This document shows, piece by piece, positions 26,722-35,490 of a DNA stretch of 35,490 nt. The notes beneath the pieces are model-generated. The model saw nothing but the letters and a program-made list of their open reading frames with translations. It was not told where the DNA came from and did no database searches. Position 1 is the first letter of the stretch, and every line of letters begins with the position of its first letter. The DNA lies in assembly GCA_022866545.1 (NCBI GenBank), contig JALHUO010000052.1, positions 1 through 35,490 on the forward strand, read 5' to 3'. Made by a program: the position numbers and the translations under genes. The DNA comes from Dehalococcoidia bacterium. GTDB taxonomy: Bacteria > Chloroflexota > Dehalococcoidia > GIF9 > AB-539-J10.

Positions 26722-28652
26722 TAGCTCAATTTTCGCCTGAAATTCGTGAGAAACTGAACCTTGCCAACGTAGCTGTACACCATTCGGGCTTCGTCTCTGG
26801 TGTTGGCATGTATCATGAAATGATGCACGGCGTTTGGATATCTGTTGGTGTCCTGGCCGCCAAGGAGACCCTTAGGTCTATATAGAGTGTCATGGTAATC
26901 TGTGTCTTTTCCGACTCGGCGGATAGGGTGGAGGGCAATATTACCTGGATACGAGTTGATTTGTATGAAGCTGATGACGTAGGCAGGAAGGACTTTGTCT
27001 CCGCAAACGTCGTGTATCTTCTGCAGTCGGTCTATTTCGCTCAGCCGCCGGTCGCTTACGACTTTTTCTATGTCTTCATTGAGCGTGAACTTGGCAAAAT
27101 ACATTTCACCTGCGTCTGTTACGACCGAACTCCTGTCAATGCTCCCCGGTGCCACAGGTTGTATTCTCTGGTCTGATATCCAAACCGGGGCTTTGTTATC
27201 GGCTCTTATTGCCTCCAGCGATAATTGGTGATAGACGAAACATCTATGCCAGTCTAGGTAAAGCTGCTCCGGTATAAAGAGCTCAAAATACTTCAGGTAT
27301 CTGCCGCGATTTCCAAACATGCGAGCTCTTTGGATATACGTATCTTGCTGCATCTTGTGCTTGACATCGCGCGTAAAGAACATGCCGATTAGGTTGTTGA
27401 AAGTGATTCCTCTGGATATTATGTTGCCACCGATCACTACAGTGAACAACGCCGGGGGATTTGTCAGATTAAGGGAGACTCTTTCCCTTAGTTTGGTTTC
27501 GGCATTAAGTACTGCTGTCACCTTTCTACGAATATTCGACAGGACAAATATGACTATAGCGTCTGCCTTGTCTGAACCATATTTGTTTGACGCACTTGCA
27601 TGCATGTACCTAACGTACCTTTCGAAATGTTTGTTGGTGTCACTAGACAAAGCATCAATAACCTCGTTTACAGTTCGCTCGTCGGTTCTATGGTCTGCGG
27701 TCTTTCCACTGGTATGAACGAGGAAGGTGAAGTGTGCGTTTTGTTGGCCATTCAATTTCAGTTGGTCTCTTAAGGTAGTATCGAAGAGGTTAATGTATGC
27801 TGCGTTCACAAAGAAACTCAAGAGTGCTTCCCTTAGGTAAGTAGGATCATCTCCCGTAGGGGGGAGGCAATATATGGAATGTTCTTGGGGCTTGAAATCA
27901 ATCGGGAAGAATACTTCCTTACCTACGTAGTCTCCATGTGGAGCGAAGTGGACCCAGTCCTCTGTGATGTTGTCGAACGTATTGTTGAGGTCTAGACGGG
28001 CAGGCGTTGCAGTCACTCCAATATAAATGCCGTCGCCATTTAGCAACCTGTAAATTGCATTGTTGATAGCTGTTCTTTCGTTTCTGTTGACCTTTGCGTT
28101 CGGGGACGCAAAGTCGGCTTCATCGTCAATTACTATCTTGTTGGGTTTGCCTCTTAACTTCTCTATTAGTCGCTCGAGGTCTTTAATATTCTTCTTACAG
28201 AATATTATCCAGGTCTTGTCTCCGATATTCTCGTTCGGGATTCCGGATATTTCTACTGGCACTGGGTCAATACCTGAGTTAACAAACCTTTCTAAGTTCT
28301 GCTGCAGTAGCTGGAGGTTATCATTGAGAAGTATGACAACTATCTTGTGGCCTTTGTCTAGTAGTGCAGCTGTCAAAGAGATCATCATTTCAGTCTTGCC
28401 ACACTGTGGTTCTCCATAGACAATGAACGAGTTCTTGTTTGCGGTTATTCTTGTGAGGGCTTCCATAACGGTGTTTTCAACGTTGTCAGTCTGCAAGCCT
28501 TGTGACGTCATCCTCTCTTGTTGCCGAGGGTATCTTATGTTCTCGATATTCAAGTTTCTAAACTTGCTAATATCAATCATGTTCGTCGCTCCCGACATTC
28601 GCTTTTGGATATCTCCCATCGGTATGTGGCCCCCTGTTATTGATATAATCAT
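26721..28652 (-). CDS. Z1-domain SF2-type ATPase/helicase-like protein (candidate defence/DNA-processing)
   Basis: Walker A GEPQCGKTEM; DDEADF Walker B; GVTATPARL; VVIGGNIISRGITFNNLIGMFFTRD...QQDTYIQRARMFGNR typical of Z1 proteins. True start may be at an internal ATG. Confidence 0.85.
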   Translation of the reverse strand: MIISITGGHIPMGDIQKRMSGATNMIDISKFRNLNIENIRYPRQQERMTSQGLQTDNVENTVMEALTRITANKNSFIVYGEPQCGKTEMMISLTAALLDKGHKIVVILLNDNLQLLQQNLERFVNSGIDPVPVEISGIPNENIGDKTWIIFCKKNIKDLERLIEKLRGKPNKIVIDDEADFASPNAKVNRNERTAINNAIYRLLNGDGIYIGVTATPARLDLNNTFDNITEDWVHFAPHGDYVGKEVFFPIDFKPQEHSIYCLPPTGDDPTYLREALLSFFVNAAYINLFDTTLRDQLKLNGQQNAHFTFLVHTSGKTADHRTDERTVNEVIDALSSDTNKHFERYVRYMHASASNKYGSDKADAIVIFVLSNIRRKVTAVLNAETKLRERVSLNLTNPPALFTVVIGGNIISRGITFNNLIGMFFTRDVKHKMQQDTYIQRARMFGNRGRYLKYFELFIPEQLYLDWHRCFVYHQLSLEAIRADNKAPVWISDQRIQPVAPGSIDRSSVVTDAGEMYFAKFTLNEDIEKVVSDRRLSEIDRLQKIHDVCGDKVLPAYVISFIQINSYPGNIALHPIRRVGKDTDYHDTLYRPKGLLGGQDTNRYPNAVHHFMIHANTRDEARMVYSYVGKVQFLTNFRRKLS

Positions 28653-28723
28653 AACACGAAGGACTATTGATTGTGAGAAAAGCTGGGCTAGGACCAGTGA
28701 CCGAGGGTTGCGAGAAACAAAGG

Positions 28724-28843
28724 CTATCGGCTCTTCTTTTTCACTTGATACGGGATTAGTGTCCCGATTACCTTAGCATCCGGCTTTGATTGGTATTCTT
28801 CCTCGTGCGGGCCGGCTATTTCATAGCCATGTTGACGGAAGGC
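28724..28843 (-). pseudogene. C-terminal remnant of a GyrI-like/effector-binding domain protein
   Basis: Between stop codons: AFRQHGYEIAGPHEEEYQSKPDAKVIGTLIPYQVKKKSR*; resembles the conserved C-terminal end of GyrI-like proteins; no start or upstream domain. Confidence 0.6.
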
Positions 28844-28856
28844 CTACCTCGAATTA

Positions 28857-29084
28857 CTATCTTCTGTTTCTAATAGCTTCCATTACCGAAAGAAGAACTC
28901 CGACGCCTATGAGAGAGTAACCTATCGCACGAGAATCACCGAAAATAATCCCCAGAACCACCAGGCACATACCGACTATAGCGAGGTTTGATGGTTGTTG
29001 ATATTGCCTTCCCCTGGCTATAAGCAAAAGCACCACAATAACAACCAGGGCAACGATTGAAATGGCTATCCACAAGGGTTCCAT
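28857..29084 (-). CDS. Small two-TM membrane protein (75 aa)
   Basis: MEPLWIAISIVALVVIVVLLLIARGRQ...; preceded on the minus strand by an aaaaggagg RBS. Confidence 0.65.
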   Translation of the reverse strand: MEPLWIAISIVALVVIVVLLLIARGRQYQQPSNLAIVGMCLVVLGIIFGDSRAIGYSLIGVGVLLSVMEAIRNRR

Positions 29085-29310
29085 AAATACCTCCTTTTAG
29101 AAGTACTGCCTACTTTCAAAGATTATAGCACTGAGAGCAAAGAGAAGATAGGCTATTACCGGAGAAAAACATCGGGATGTATCTTAGTTCATAGTAGAAG
29201 AAGACGCACACAGGAAGCCTATCGGTAAAAGTCGCTACTTAGGAAAGCAATGATGCCTGCGATTCTTCCCTAACAGACGATGCAGTTACGTGGGATTGCC
29301 CCCCCGAAAC

Positions 29311-29577
29311 TTATTGCTGTTTCCTGCTCTCCAAGAAGGCTCGTATCATCGATACTTCCATACATACTATGACAAGGATCAACCCAAAGGATAAGACGAG
29401 CCATATTATGGGTGTGAAACCGCCAAGCCTCACATCTAAGGCTGCAGTGACGATGCCGACAACCAATAAGGCCAATGCCGGCCATTCGAGGAGATTATGA
29501 TATCGCGTAAACTTCTTGCTCTCTATCTCATAGATTTCTTCTTTAGACTTCTCATTTGCCATAAGTTCACCTGCCAA
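29311..29577 (-). CDS. Small two-TM membrane protein (88 aa)
   Basis: MAGELMANEKSKEEIYEIESKKFTRYHNLLEWPALALLVVGIVTAALDVRLGGFTPIIWLVLSFGLILVIVCMEV...; likely start at MANEKSKEE. Confidence 0.6.
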   Translation of the reverse strand: MAGELMANEKSKEEIYEIESKKFTRYHNLLEWPALALLVVGIVTAALDVRLGGFTPIIWLVLSFGLILVIVCMEVSMIRAFLESRKQQ

Positions 29578-29912
29578 CGTTGGCTAAGTCGGAGAATACC
29601 CTAAATATATCGGATATGCCGATAATGGACACAAAGATCTCAAACTACTCCTGCTTTGCAGACACCAAGGCCCACTTTTCCCTGTGACTACCTCCTTTGG
29701 ACGCAGAGCGTTTCTACTGGGCAGATTCTATCACAGGGCTGTCAGCCACGATGCCACGGGCATTAGAAACGTAGTTCCCATAGAGCTAGCTTTGCCTGTG
29801 ACTGTGCAGATATCGGGAAGTGAGGGGACCCCTTCCGTTTCCTTACAACGGTGCGTGCAGAGATCTGATACTATGATGCTTGCTTATTCCAGAGAACGAT
29901 TGCTGGATTCTT

Positions 29913-30068
29913 CTACTTCTGAAGCACGGCAGCCGATAACACCAGCAATGCAACACCCAGCAGCACGATGGTTGTCTGTGCAGACACTGTGTTCAGAATA
30001 GCCAGCAGTATAGACACAATACTCAGCACAACAGCTACGGCAATACATATTCCCTTGCCCCTGTTCAT
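29913..30068 (-). CDS. Small membrane protein (51 aa), below the ORF-track cutoff
   Basis: MNRGKGICIAVAVVLSIVSILLAILNTVSAQTTIVLLGVALLVLSAAVLQK*, preceded by agaagggagaactt RBS-like sequence. Confidence 0.55.
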   Translation of the reverse strand: MNRGKGICIAVAVVLSIVSILLAILNTVSAQTTIVLLGVALLVLSAAVLQK

Positions 30069-30162
30069 AGCAAGTTCTCCCTTCTAGTAGTCATAGGTCA
30101 TTTACTCCAATATCCTGTTCGATCCCGGTGCACTCGACCTGTTTGCGGATATTGCCGAAGGC

Positions 30163-30867
30163 TCATTGGCCAAACCATGATTTCAGGGCCACAGGGTCCT
30201 CAACCTCCATTATTCTCAGTATGTCCCTGTGCATCCCACTTTTCAATTTAGTAACTATCGGTCTTTCCTTGTTCAGTCCCCTGGCAAAGGACATCGCTTC
30301 GCTCATTAGTGCGTCCATAGTGCAGGCTTTCACTATAACATGGCGTGCTTCGCACTCCTCAGCCGTCAGTCTCCTGGCAGTGAGCTGCATATCTTCTACT
30401 AGATCCATCGGTATGGCTTTCTTCATCAAGGCGGTGAAGCTGGGGATAAATGGTATGCCGAGGTCCACCTCGGGAAAGCAAAGGTACCCGCGACCTTTCC
30501 TCATGAAACGGAAATCGAAACAACATGCCAGCACGGCTCCGCCCGCAAAGGCGTGGCCGGTAATCGCAGCCACAGTAATCATAGGATAGAAAAGCATGGT
30601 CTTGAAGAGTTCTGTCAGCTTTGTGGTGAAAGCATCCGCGACACTTCTTTCGCCTTTCTGAATAAGCGGCAATAGCCAGTCAAGGTCCAGGCCGTTGGAC
30701 CATATCTTCTCGTCGCTTGACCTGACTATCAATGCCTTAGCATCCGTATCCTTTTCTATTTCCTTCAGCACCGATAGAAATTCGGTGACGGAACTCATAT
30801 TGAATTTGCTCTCATTCATGGTAAGCAAAGCCACCTGTCCATCCAGCCTGTATTCATACATACCCAT
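30163..30867 (-). CDS. Enoyl-CoA hydratase/isomerase family protein
   Basis: MYEYRLDGQVALLTMNESKFNMSS...; AAITGHAFAGGAVLACCFDFRFMRKGRGYLCFPEVDLGIPF crotonase signature. Confidence 0.88.
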   Translation of the reverse strand: MGMYEYRLDGQVALLTMNESKFNMSSVTEFLSVLKEIEKDTDAKALIVRSSDEKIWSNGLDLDWLLPLIQKGERSVADAFTTKLTELFKTMLFYPMITVAAITGHAFAGGAVLACCFDFRFMRKGRGYLCFPEVDLGIPFIPSFTALMKKAIPMDLVEDMQLTARRLTAEECEARHVIVKACTMDALMSEAMSFARGLNKERPIVTKLKSGMHRDILRIMEVEDPVALKSWFGQ

Positions 30868-30984
30868 TATCGGATACCTCCTGACAGCGAAACTAAGCCT
30901 ATCCCATAGCTTCGTGGCTGTCAATTACGGTGGGGCGTAGCAGAGATCAGAGTCGTCGGGCGGCTTTCCGAGGGTCTGCGTGGT

Positions 30985-31007
30985 GAGGCGACAAAACAGG
31001 CTTTTGT
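30985..31007. repeat. Short dispersed palindromic repeat, copy B (GAGGCGACAAAACAGGCTTTTGT)
   Basis: 22 of 23 bases match copy A at 15228-15250; located 3' of the paralogous lipoprotein gene. Confidence 0.6.
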
Positions 31008-31053
31008 TACTTGCCACTGCGCCTCGGTTTTATGAATTCTTCTCTTTTACTGT

Positions 31054-31545
31054 CTAGGGCCAGCCAGGTTCGATGGTATCTTGATATGCAGTTATGAGGT
31101 CAGTGCTGTTCATCACTATATTGCCGTCCGCTACCTCATACGGAACTGAGGCCTTGGGATAATTGACACAAGCTCCGCTGATTCCCGCACCTGTTTGCGC
31201 ATTGAACTTAGTTGCACATCTGTCGCATACCAGGATGTCGCCGTCGAGAGAAAAGCCTATGGAGTGACACGGCGGGCAAACATTCGCCCGGACATAGATT
31301 TCTTCAGCCAATACATAGGCCATGAAATTCATGTCGCCGTCTTGCGTCTCCACGCCAAAGCGCACATTCGTTAAGTTCTGGACTTCACTTACTGGAATGG
31401 ATACAATGCCGTCCGTCACCTGAGGCTCAATCAATGTTGCCTTTATTGGCCCCGATGGTGGCGGATTAGAGATTGAGCCAGAACAGCCAGCAACGATTAG
31501 TGCTAACGTAAGTAATAGCGCTCCCACTATTGTTATTCTCAACAT
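31054..31545 (-). CDS. DUF2318-like (CPPC...CxxC) lipoprotein, paralog 2
   Basis: MLRITIVGALLLTLALIVAGCSGS lipobox; RANVCPPCHSIGFSLDGDILVCDRCATKFNAQTG. Track start at 31764 is an overextension. Confidence 0.82.
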   Translation of the reverse strand: MLRITIVGALLLTLALIVAGCSGSISNPPPSGPIKATLIEPQVTDGIVSIPVSEVQNLTNVRFGVETQDGDMNFMAYVLAEEIYVRANVCPPCHSIGFSLDGDILVCDRCATKFNAQTGAGISGACVNYPKASVPYEVADGNIVMNSTDLITAYQDTIEPGWP

Positions 31546-31642
31546 CTGTTTATTCTCCTTTCTGTCCTGATGAGTTTCTATTTGTGCTCTCTCTTTCTTG
31601 ACCATACCTTTATTCACTCTCTGCCTTCCTCTTGTGATACCC

Positions 31643-32239
31643 CTATGGGCCGCAACAACTCGGAGGCCTGGGTTTGTCAGCGCTGCTGCAACAACCTGGG
31701 GCAGTTGGTGTGCCGGAGCCGCCGTGGCAACTGGGAGTGGGCGCCTCGCCTGATTGTGTTGCATTGACGGTATCCTGATATGCAGTTATGAGGTCAGTGC
31801 TGTTCATCACTATATTGCCGTCCGCTACCTCATACGGAACTGAGGCCTTGGGATAATTGACACAAGCTCCGCTGATTCCCGCACCTGTTTGCGCCTTGAA
31901 CGTAGTCGCACATCTGTCGCATACCAGGATGTCGCCGTCAAGAGAAAAGCCTATGGAGTGACACGGTGGACAAATATTGGCCCGGACATAGATTTCTCCG
32001 TTCAAGTCGTAAGCCATGAAGGTCATATCGTTATCCTGTGCCCTAAAATCAAAGTGGGTTATCGTGTAATTTTCGACTGCACTTATTGGAATAGATATGA
32101 TCTCGCCAACTACCTGCGGCTCAATCCACGTCGCTTCTATGCGCTGGCCATTTTGTGTGCCGTTACCACTACATGCGACTATGCTCGAAACCAGTATGAG
32201 CGACAGCAGCACCAGGACGGGTATTATCTTCTTCAACAT
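31643..32239 (-). CDS. DUF2318-like (CPPC...CxxC) lipoprotein, paralog 1, with Cys-rich C-terminal tail
   Basis: [26 protein letters not shown] lipobox; CPPCHSIGFSLDGDILVCDRCATTF; tail PSCHGGSGTPTAPGCCSSADKPRPPSCCGP. Confidence 0.83.
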   Translation of the reverse strand: MLKKIIPVLVLLSLILVSSIVACSGNGTQNGQRIEATWIEPQVVGEIISIPISAVENYTITHFDFRAQDNDMTFMAYDLNGEIYVRANICPPCHSIGFSLDGDILVCDRCATTFKAQTGAGISGACVNYPKASVPYEVADGNIVMNSTDLITAYQDTVNATQSGEAPTPSCHGGSGTPTAPGCCSSADKPRPPSCCGP

Positions 32240-32919
32240 TTATTGCCTCCTTTTTGACTAATCTTGTCCACGATTTGACCATCTTGGAGAACTACGACTT
32301 CTCCGGCATACCCCGCTATCTCAGGGTCATGAGTGACCATGACAATGCTGCGACCTTCTCTGTTCAGTTGACCGAACAAAGCTAAGATTTCCTTTCCCGT
32401 TTTCCGGTCCATATTGCCTGTTGGCTCGTCCGCCAGAATGAGAGACGGGTCATTGACCAGGGCCCTGGCAATTGCCACTCTCTGTTGCTCGCCGCCGCTT
32501 AACTGGCTGGGCTTGTGTTCAGCCCTTTTTTCCAGCCCCACTCTTTTCAAGATAGCCAATGCCTTCTGGCTTCCATTATTCGCCCCGCAGAACGTCAAAG
32601 GCAAAAGGACATTTTCAAGAGCAGTAAGCGACGGAATCAGATGATATTGCTGAAAAACGTAGGCAATCTTGCCCCTTCTGACATCAACAAGGGCATTCTC
32701 ATCCAGGCCGTCGATGCGCTTGCCATCCAGGATCACTTCGCCACTGGAGATATGGTCCAGACCGCCGATGATATTCAGAAGAGTGGACTTCCCGCTTCCG
32801 GAAGGTCCCATAACGGCTATGAAATCACCTTCATTCACGAGAAGAGAGATGTTATTCAAGGCAACTACTTTGGCTGTGCCTTCTCCGTAGACTTTCGATA
32901 CGTTTTTGACTTCTAGCAT
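32233..32919 (-). CDS. ABC transporter ATP-binding protein (MacB/LolD-like)
   Basis: [19 protein letters not shown] Walker [16 protein letters not shown] signature, [12 protein letters not shown] Walker B. Confidence 0.95.
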   Translation of the reverse strand: MLEVKNVSKVYGEGTAKVVALNNISLLVNEGDFIAVMGPSGSGKSTLLNIIGGLDHISSGEVILDGKRIDGLDENALVDVRRGKIAYVFQQYHLIPSLTALENVLLPLTFCGANNGSQKALAILKRVGLEKRAEHKPSQLSGGEQQRVAIARALVNDPSLILADEPTGNMDRKTGKEILALFGQLNREGRSIVMVTHDPEIAGYAGEVVVLQDGQIVDKISQKGGNKC

Positions 32920-32928
32920 TCTGCCACC

Positions 32929-34122
32929 TCACAACGACCTGAAAGAATCGGCGACCTTAATCCTGGAGGCGCGAAAAGCAGGGTATACACTGGCTATGAC
33001 AGCAATAAGGGTAGCCAGAGCCAGAGAAGGGAGGAAATACTGAGGGGCATAGCTGATGGCTACGCCTCCGAAAATCAGCGGCCCGACTATGTATGCGAGC
33101 AGAGTCCCGGTTACATATCCCAACAAACCTCCTGCTACCCCGATGATAATTGCCTCGTAGAAGAAAATCTTCATTACCTGGTTGCGGGATGCTCCCACTG
33201 CTTTCATTATGCCGATGTCCTTGATTCTTTCGTGAACCGAGGTTGTCATGGTGTTGACCACGCCAAAGCAGCCAACAGCTAATGTGATTGCAGCCAGGGC
33301 GAATAGAAACCTGCTGACCTTGTCCAGCATACCCATCTCGGTCTCAGCTATTTGCTTTACGGCAATCGCCCGAACGCCCGCCATGTTCTCGTTAATGGCA
33401 CTGGCAATATCGGATGTAGGACAGGCATTACACAGTGCACGGATGTCTATTGAGGAGACCAAGCCCTCTTTATCGAATGCCTTTTGTACTGTCTCCAGCG
33501 GAACAAAAATCTGATAATCTTCATTTGAACCCGTCTCCTCAAGAATTCCGGTAATGGTTGCCTCTCCTACATTCAGTGTAATTGCGTCGCCCACATTGAG
33601 TTTGAGTAGCTCAGCGGCTACAGCCCCAACTAATGCTTCGTCGGGGGCTTCGAGGTACTTCCCTTGCGAGACCTTCCACCACGTCTTCACCAGGCGCTCC
33701 TCTTGAGGGGCTATCCCGACTACTATCACAGACGTTCCATTTATCTTGGTGTTCACGTAGAGTTTCGGAGCAATCGTGACAATATTTCCCTCATCTTCAA
33801 TACCCAACGCCTCCCTTATCTTGCCGTCTGCTATCTGTCGGATCTCCGGCAACTTGTCCTCAGAAATGTAATTCTCGCCAACTGACAAGGTGCCGAGGCT
33901 TAAACCGCCCAGTCCTATATCGATATCGCTTATGGCAGGCATGACCATCAAGTTGGCGCCATATTTCTCCAGTTGGCCATAGATATTCGTCTGTCCGGCG
34001 AGAGCGATTGTCAGCACGGCTATGATTGTTGTAATGCCGATAACCACGCCCAGCGAGGCATACAGCACTCGCTTCTTCCTTCTCATAATGTCTTTCACGA
34101 CTAATTGGTATAGTTTCATCAA
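32929..34122 (-). CDS. FtsX/MacB-like ABC transporter permease
   Basis: N-terminal TM plus MacB periplasmic core-like region, C-terminal three-TM FtsX domain with SVHERIKDIGIMKAVGASRNQVMKIFFYEAIIIGVAGG. Confidence 0.92.
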   Translation of the reverse strand: MMKLYQLVVKDIMRRKKRVLYASLGVVIGITTIIAVLTIALAGQTNIYGQLEKYGANLMVMPAISDIDIGLGGLSLGTLSVGENYISEDKLPEIRQIADGKIREALGIEDEGNIVTIAPKLYVNTKINGTSVIVVGIAPQEERLVKTWWKVSQGKYLEAPDEALVGAVAAELLKLNVGDAITLNVGEATITGILEETGSNEDYQIFVPLETVQKAFDKEGLVSSIDIRALCNACPTSDIASAINENMAGVRAIAVKQIAETEMGMLDKVSRFLFALAAITLAVGCFGVVNTMTTSVHERIKDIGIMKAVGASRNQVMKIFFYEAIIIGVAGGLLGYVTGTLLAYIVGPLIFGGVAISYAPQYFLPSLALATLIAVIASVYPAFRASRIKVADSFRSL

Positions 34123-34164
34123 CCCTCCTTCACAGTCGATTGAGCGCCTGCTCTAAGTCCTCCG

Positions 34165-34818
34165 TCAAATTTTCGATATTCTCCTGGCGCTCTCCAAGTT
34201 CTTCAGACGTTCCTCGAGTTTGTCTTGTTCCTTCAAAACGAACCTGATGGCTTCTGCCACAGGGTCAGGTAGGTTACCGTGCTCCAAATCCATGAGCGGT
34301 TTTCGGTGGTCCCCTGTTATTCTCCCCGGAATTCCCACCACCGTAGCTCCGGGAGGCACTGACTTTAACACCACTGAGCCAGCACCAACCTGAACTCCGT
34401 CCCCTATTGCGATTGAGCCTAAGGCTACCGCACCGGTCCCCATCACCACGTTATTGCCGATGGTGGGGTGGCGTTTGCCCTTGTTCAAAGTTGTCCCCCC
34501 AAGGACAACCCCTTGGTACAGCAAGACGTCGTCTCCAATCTCGGCTGTCTCTCCGATGACTACTCCCGCGCCATGGTCGATGAAGAACCGCTTGCCGATT
34601 CTAGCTCCGGGATGAATTTCAATGCCTGTTAGGAAGCGACTGATGTGAGAAAGGAGACGAGCCAGGAACTGGAGCCTGTGTTGCCAGAGGAAGTGGGCGA
34701 CACGGTGGAGCCACAGGGCATGGAGTCCAGGATAGCAGAAGATAACATCCAGCGTGTTCCTCGCCGCTGGATCTTTGGCGAAAACCGTTTGAATATCTTC
34801 TCTTAACGTCCCAAACAC
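34165..34818 (-). CDS. cysE: Serine O-acetyltransferase
   Basis: Hexapeptide repeats: [66 protein letters not shown]; likely GTG start at 34818 ([21 protein letters not shown]), avoiding overlap with cysK. Confidence 0.93.
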   Translation of the reverse strand: MFGTLREDIQTVFAKDPAARNTLDVIFCYPGLHALWLHRVAHFLWQHRLQFLARLLSHISRFLTGIEIHPGARIGKRFFIDHGAGVVIGETAEIGDDVLLYQGVVLGGTTLNKGKRHPTIGNNVVMGTGAVALGSIAIGDGVQVGAGSVVLKSVPPGATVVGIPGRITGDHRKPLMDLEHGNLPDPVAEAIRFVLKEQDKLEERLKNLESARRISKI

Positions 34819-34837
34819 GATACTGCCTTTTTCTGAT

Positions 34838-35490
34838 TTATGGACCTTGTGTTGTCTGATAAAGCTCCTGGAAGAGCCAGGTCGACAGGTAGCGCTCTCC
34901 GGTGTCAGGTAGGACCACCACAATAAGCTTGTCTTTATTTTCTGCTCTCTTGGCTACCTCCAATGCTGCCCAGGTTGCTGCGCCTGAAGATATGCCAGCC
35001 AATATCCCTTCCTCCTTAGCTAATTTCCTGGCCATTATTCCGGCGTCCTGATTGGTAACTCTGATAATCTCGTCAATCAAATCCAGCCTGAGGATTTGAG
35101 GTATAAATCCCGCGCCAATGCCCTGAATCTTATGGGAGCCGGGCTTGCCCCCGGAAAGAACCGGAGAATCAGCCGGCTCAACAGCAATAGTCCTAAACTC
35201 AGGCTTCTTTTTCTTAATGACTTCAGCAACTCCTGTGATTGTCCCTCCCGTTCCCACACCGGAAACCAGGATATCTACTTCGCCTCCAGTATCCCTCCAG
35301 ATCTCTTCTGCGGTAGTCAGACGGTGTATCTCGGGATTGGCTGGATTGTTAAACTGTTGGGGCATGAAGTAATTGGGATTTTGTGCCACCAATTGCTCGG
35401 CTCTCTTTATCGCTCCGGTCATTCCTTCTATTCCAGGGGTCAAGACCAGCTCGGCACCGAAAACACTCAGGAGCTGCCTCCGCTCCAGAG
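34838..35490 (-). CDS. cysK: Cysteine synthase A, C-terminal part (5' end beyond the window edge)
   Basis: Frame is open to 35490 ([33 protein letters not shown]); [56 protein letters not shown]. Confidence 0.95.
   Translation of the reverse strand, partial: LERRQLLSVFGAELVLTPGIEGMTGAIKRAEQLVAQNPNYFMPQQFNNPANPEIHRLTTAEEIWRDTGGEVDILVSGVGTGGTITGVAEVIKKKKPEFRTIAVEPADSPVLSGGKPGSHKIQGIGAGFIPQILRLDLIDEIIRVTNQDAGIMARKLAKEEGILAGISSGAATWAALEVAKRAENKDKLIVVVLPDTGERYLSTWLFQELYQTTQGP

Noticed and set aside
29684-30001. 105-aa plus-strand ORF between the small membrane proteins
   Set aside because: No family resemblance or clear RBS, and it overlaps the better supported 51-aa minus-strand ORF.

Overview
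The 35.5 kb window looks like a bacterial chromosome segment. Its gene content suggests an uncultured, Chloroflexota/Dehalococcoidia-like organism, but that is an impression from protein flavour and not a computed assignment. The left part is mostly housekeeping: EF-G C-terminus, etfA/etfB, CorA, Mut7-C protein, coaX, coaBC, valS, a FabK/nitronate monooxygenase-like protein, PolX, polA and mutM. The right part, after mutM, is accessory. It holds an acyl-CoA dehydrogenase, a PqqD-like/radical SAM/SPASM protein coupled to a membrane protein with a (CA)n cysteine array, a Z1-type ATPase with a small partner, small membrane proteins, an enoyl-CoA hydratase, a DUF2318-like/FtsX/ABC module, and cysE/cysK. 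The observations most worth following up are: (1) the radical SAM plus CxCxCxCxC membrane-protein pair, a candidate RiPP-like or metal-site maturation system; (2) three same-orientation copies of the mutM 3' tail that bracket the acyl-CoA dehydrogenase and the radical SAM cassettes; (3) a two-gene Z1 ATPase candidate defence operon; (4) an in-frame, hairpin-rich palindromic insertion in polA; (5) a 155-bp element with perfect 27-bp inverted repeats that supply the stop codons of both flanking genes; (6) a frameshift/deletion at the end of an RCC1-repeat gene; (7) recently homogenised DUF2318-like paralogs. No tRNA, rRNA or CRISPR array was recognised.
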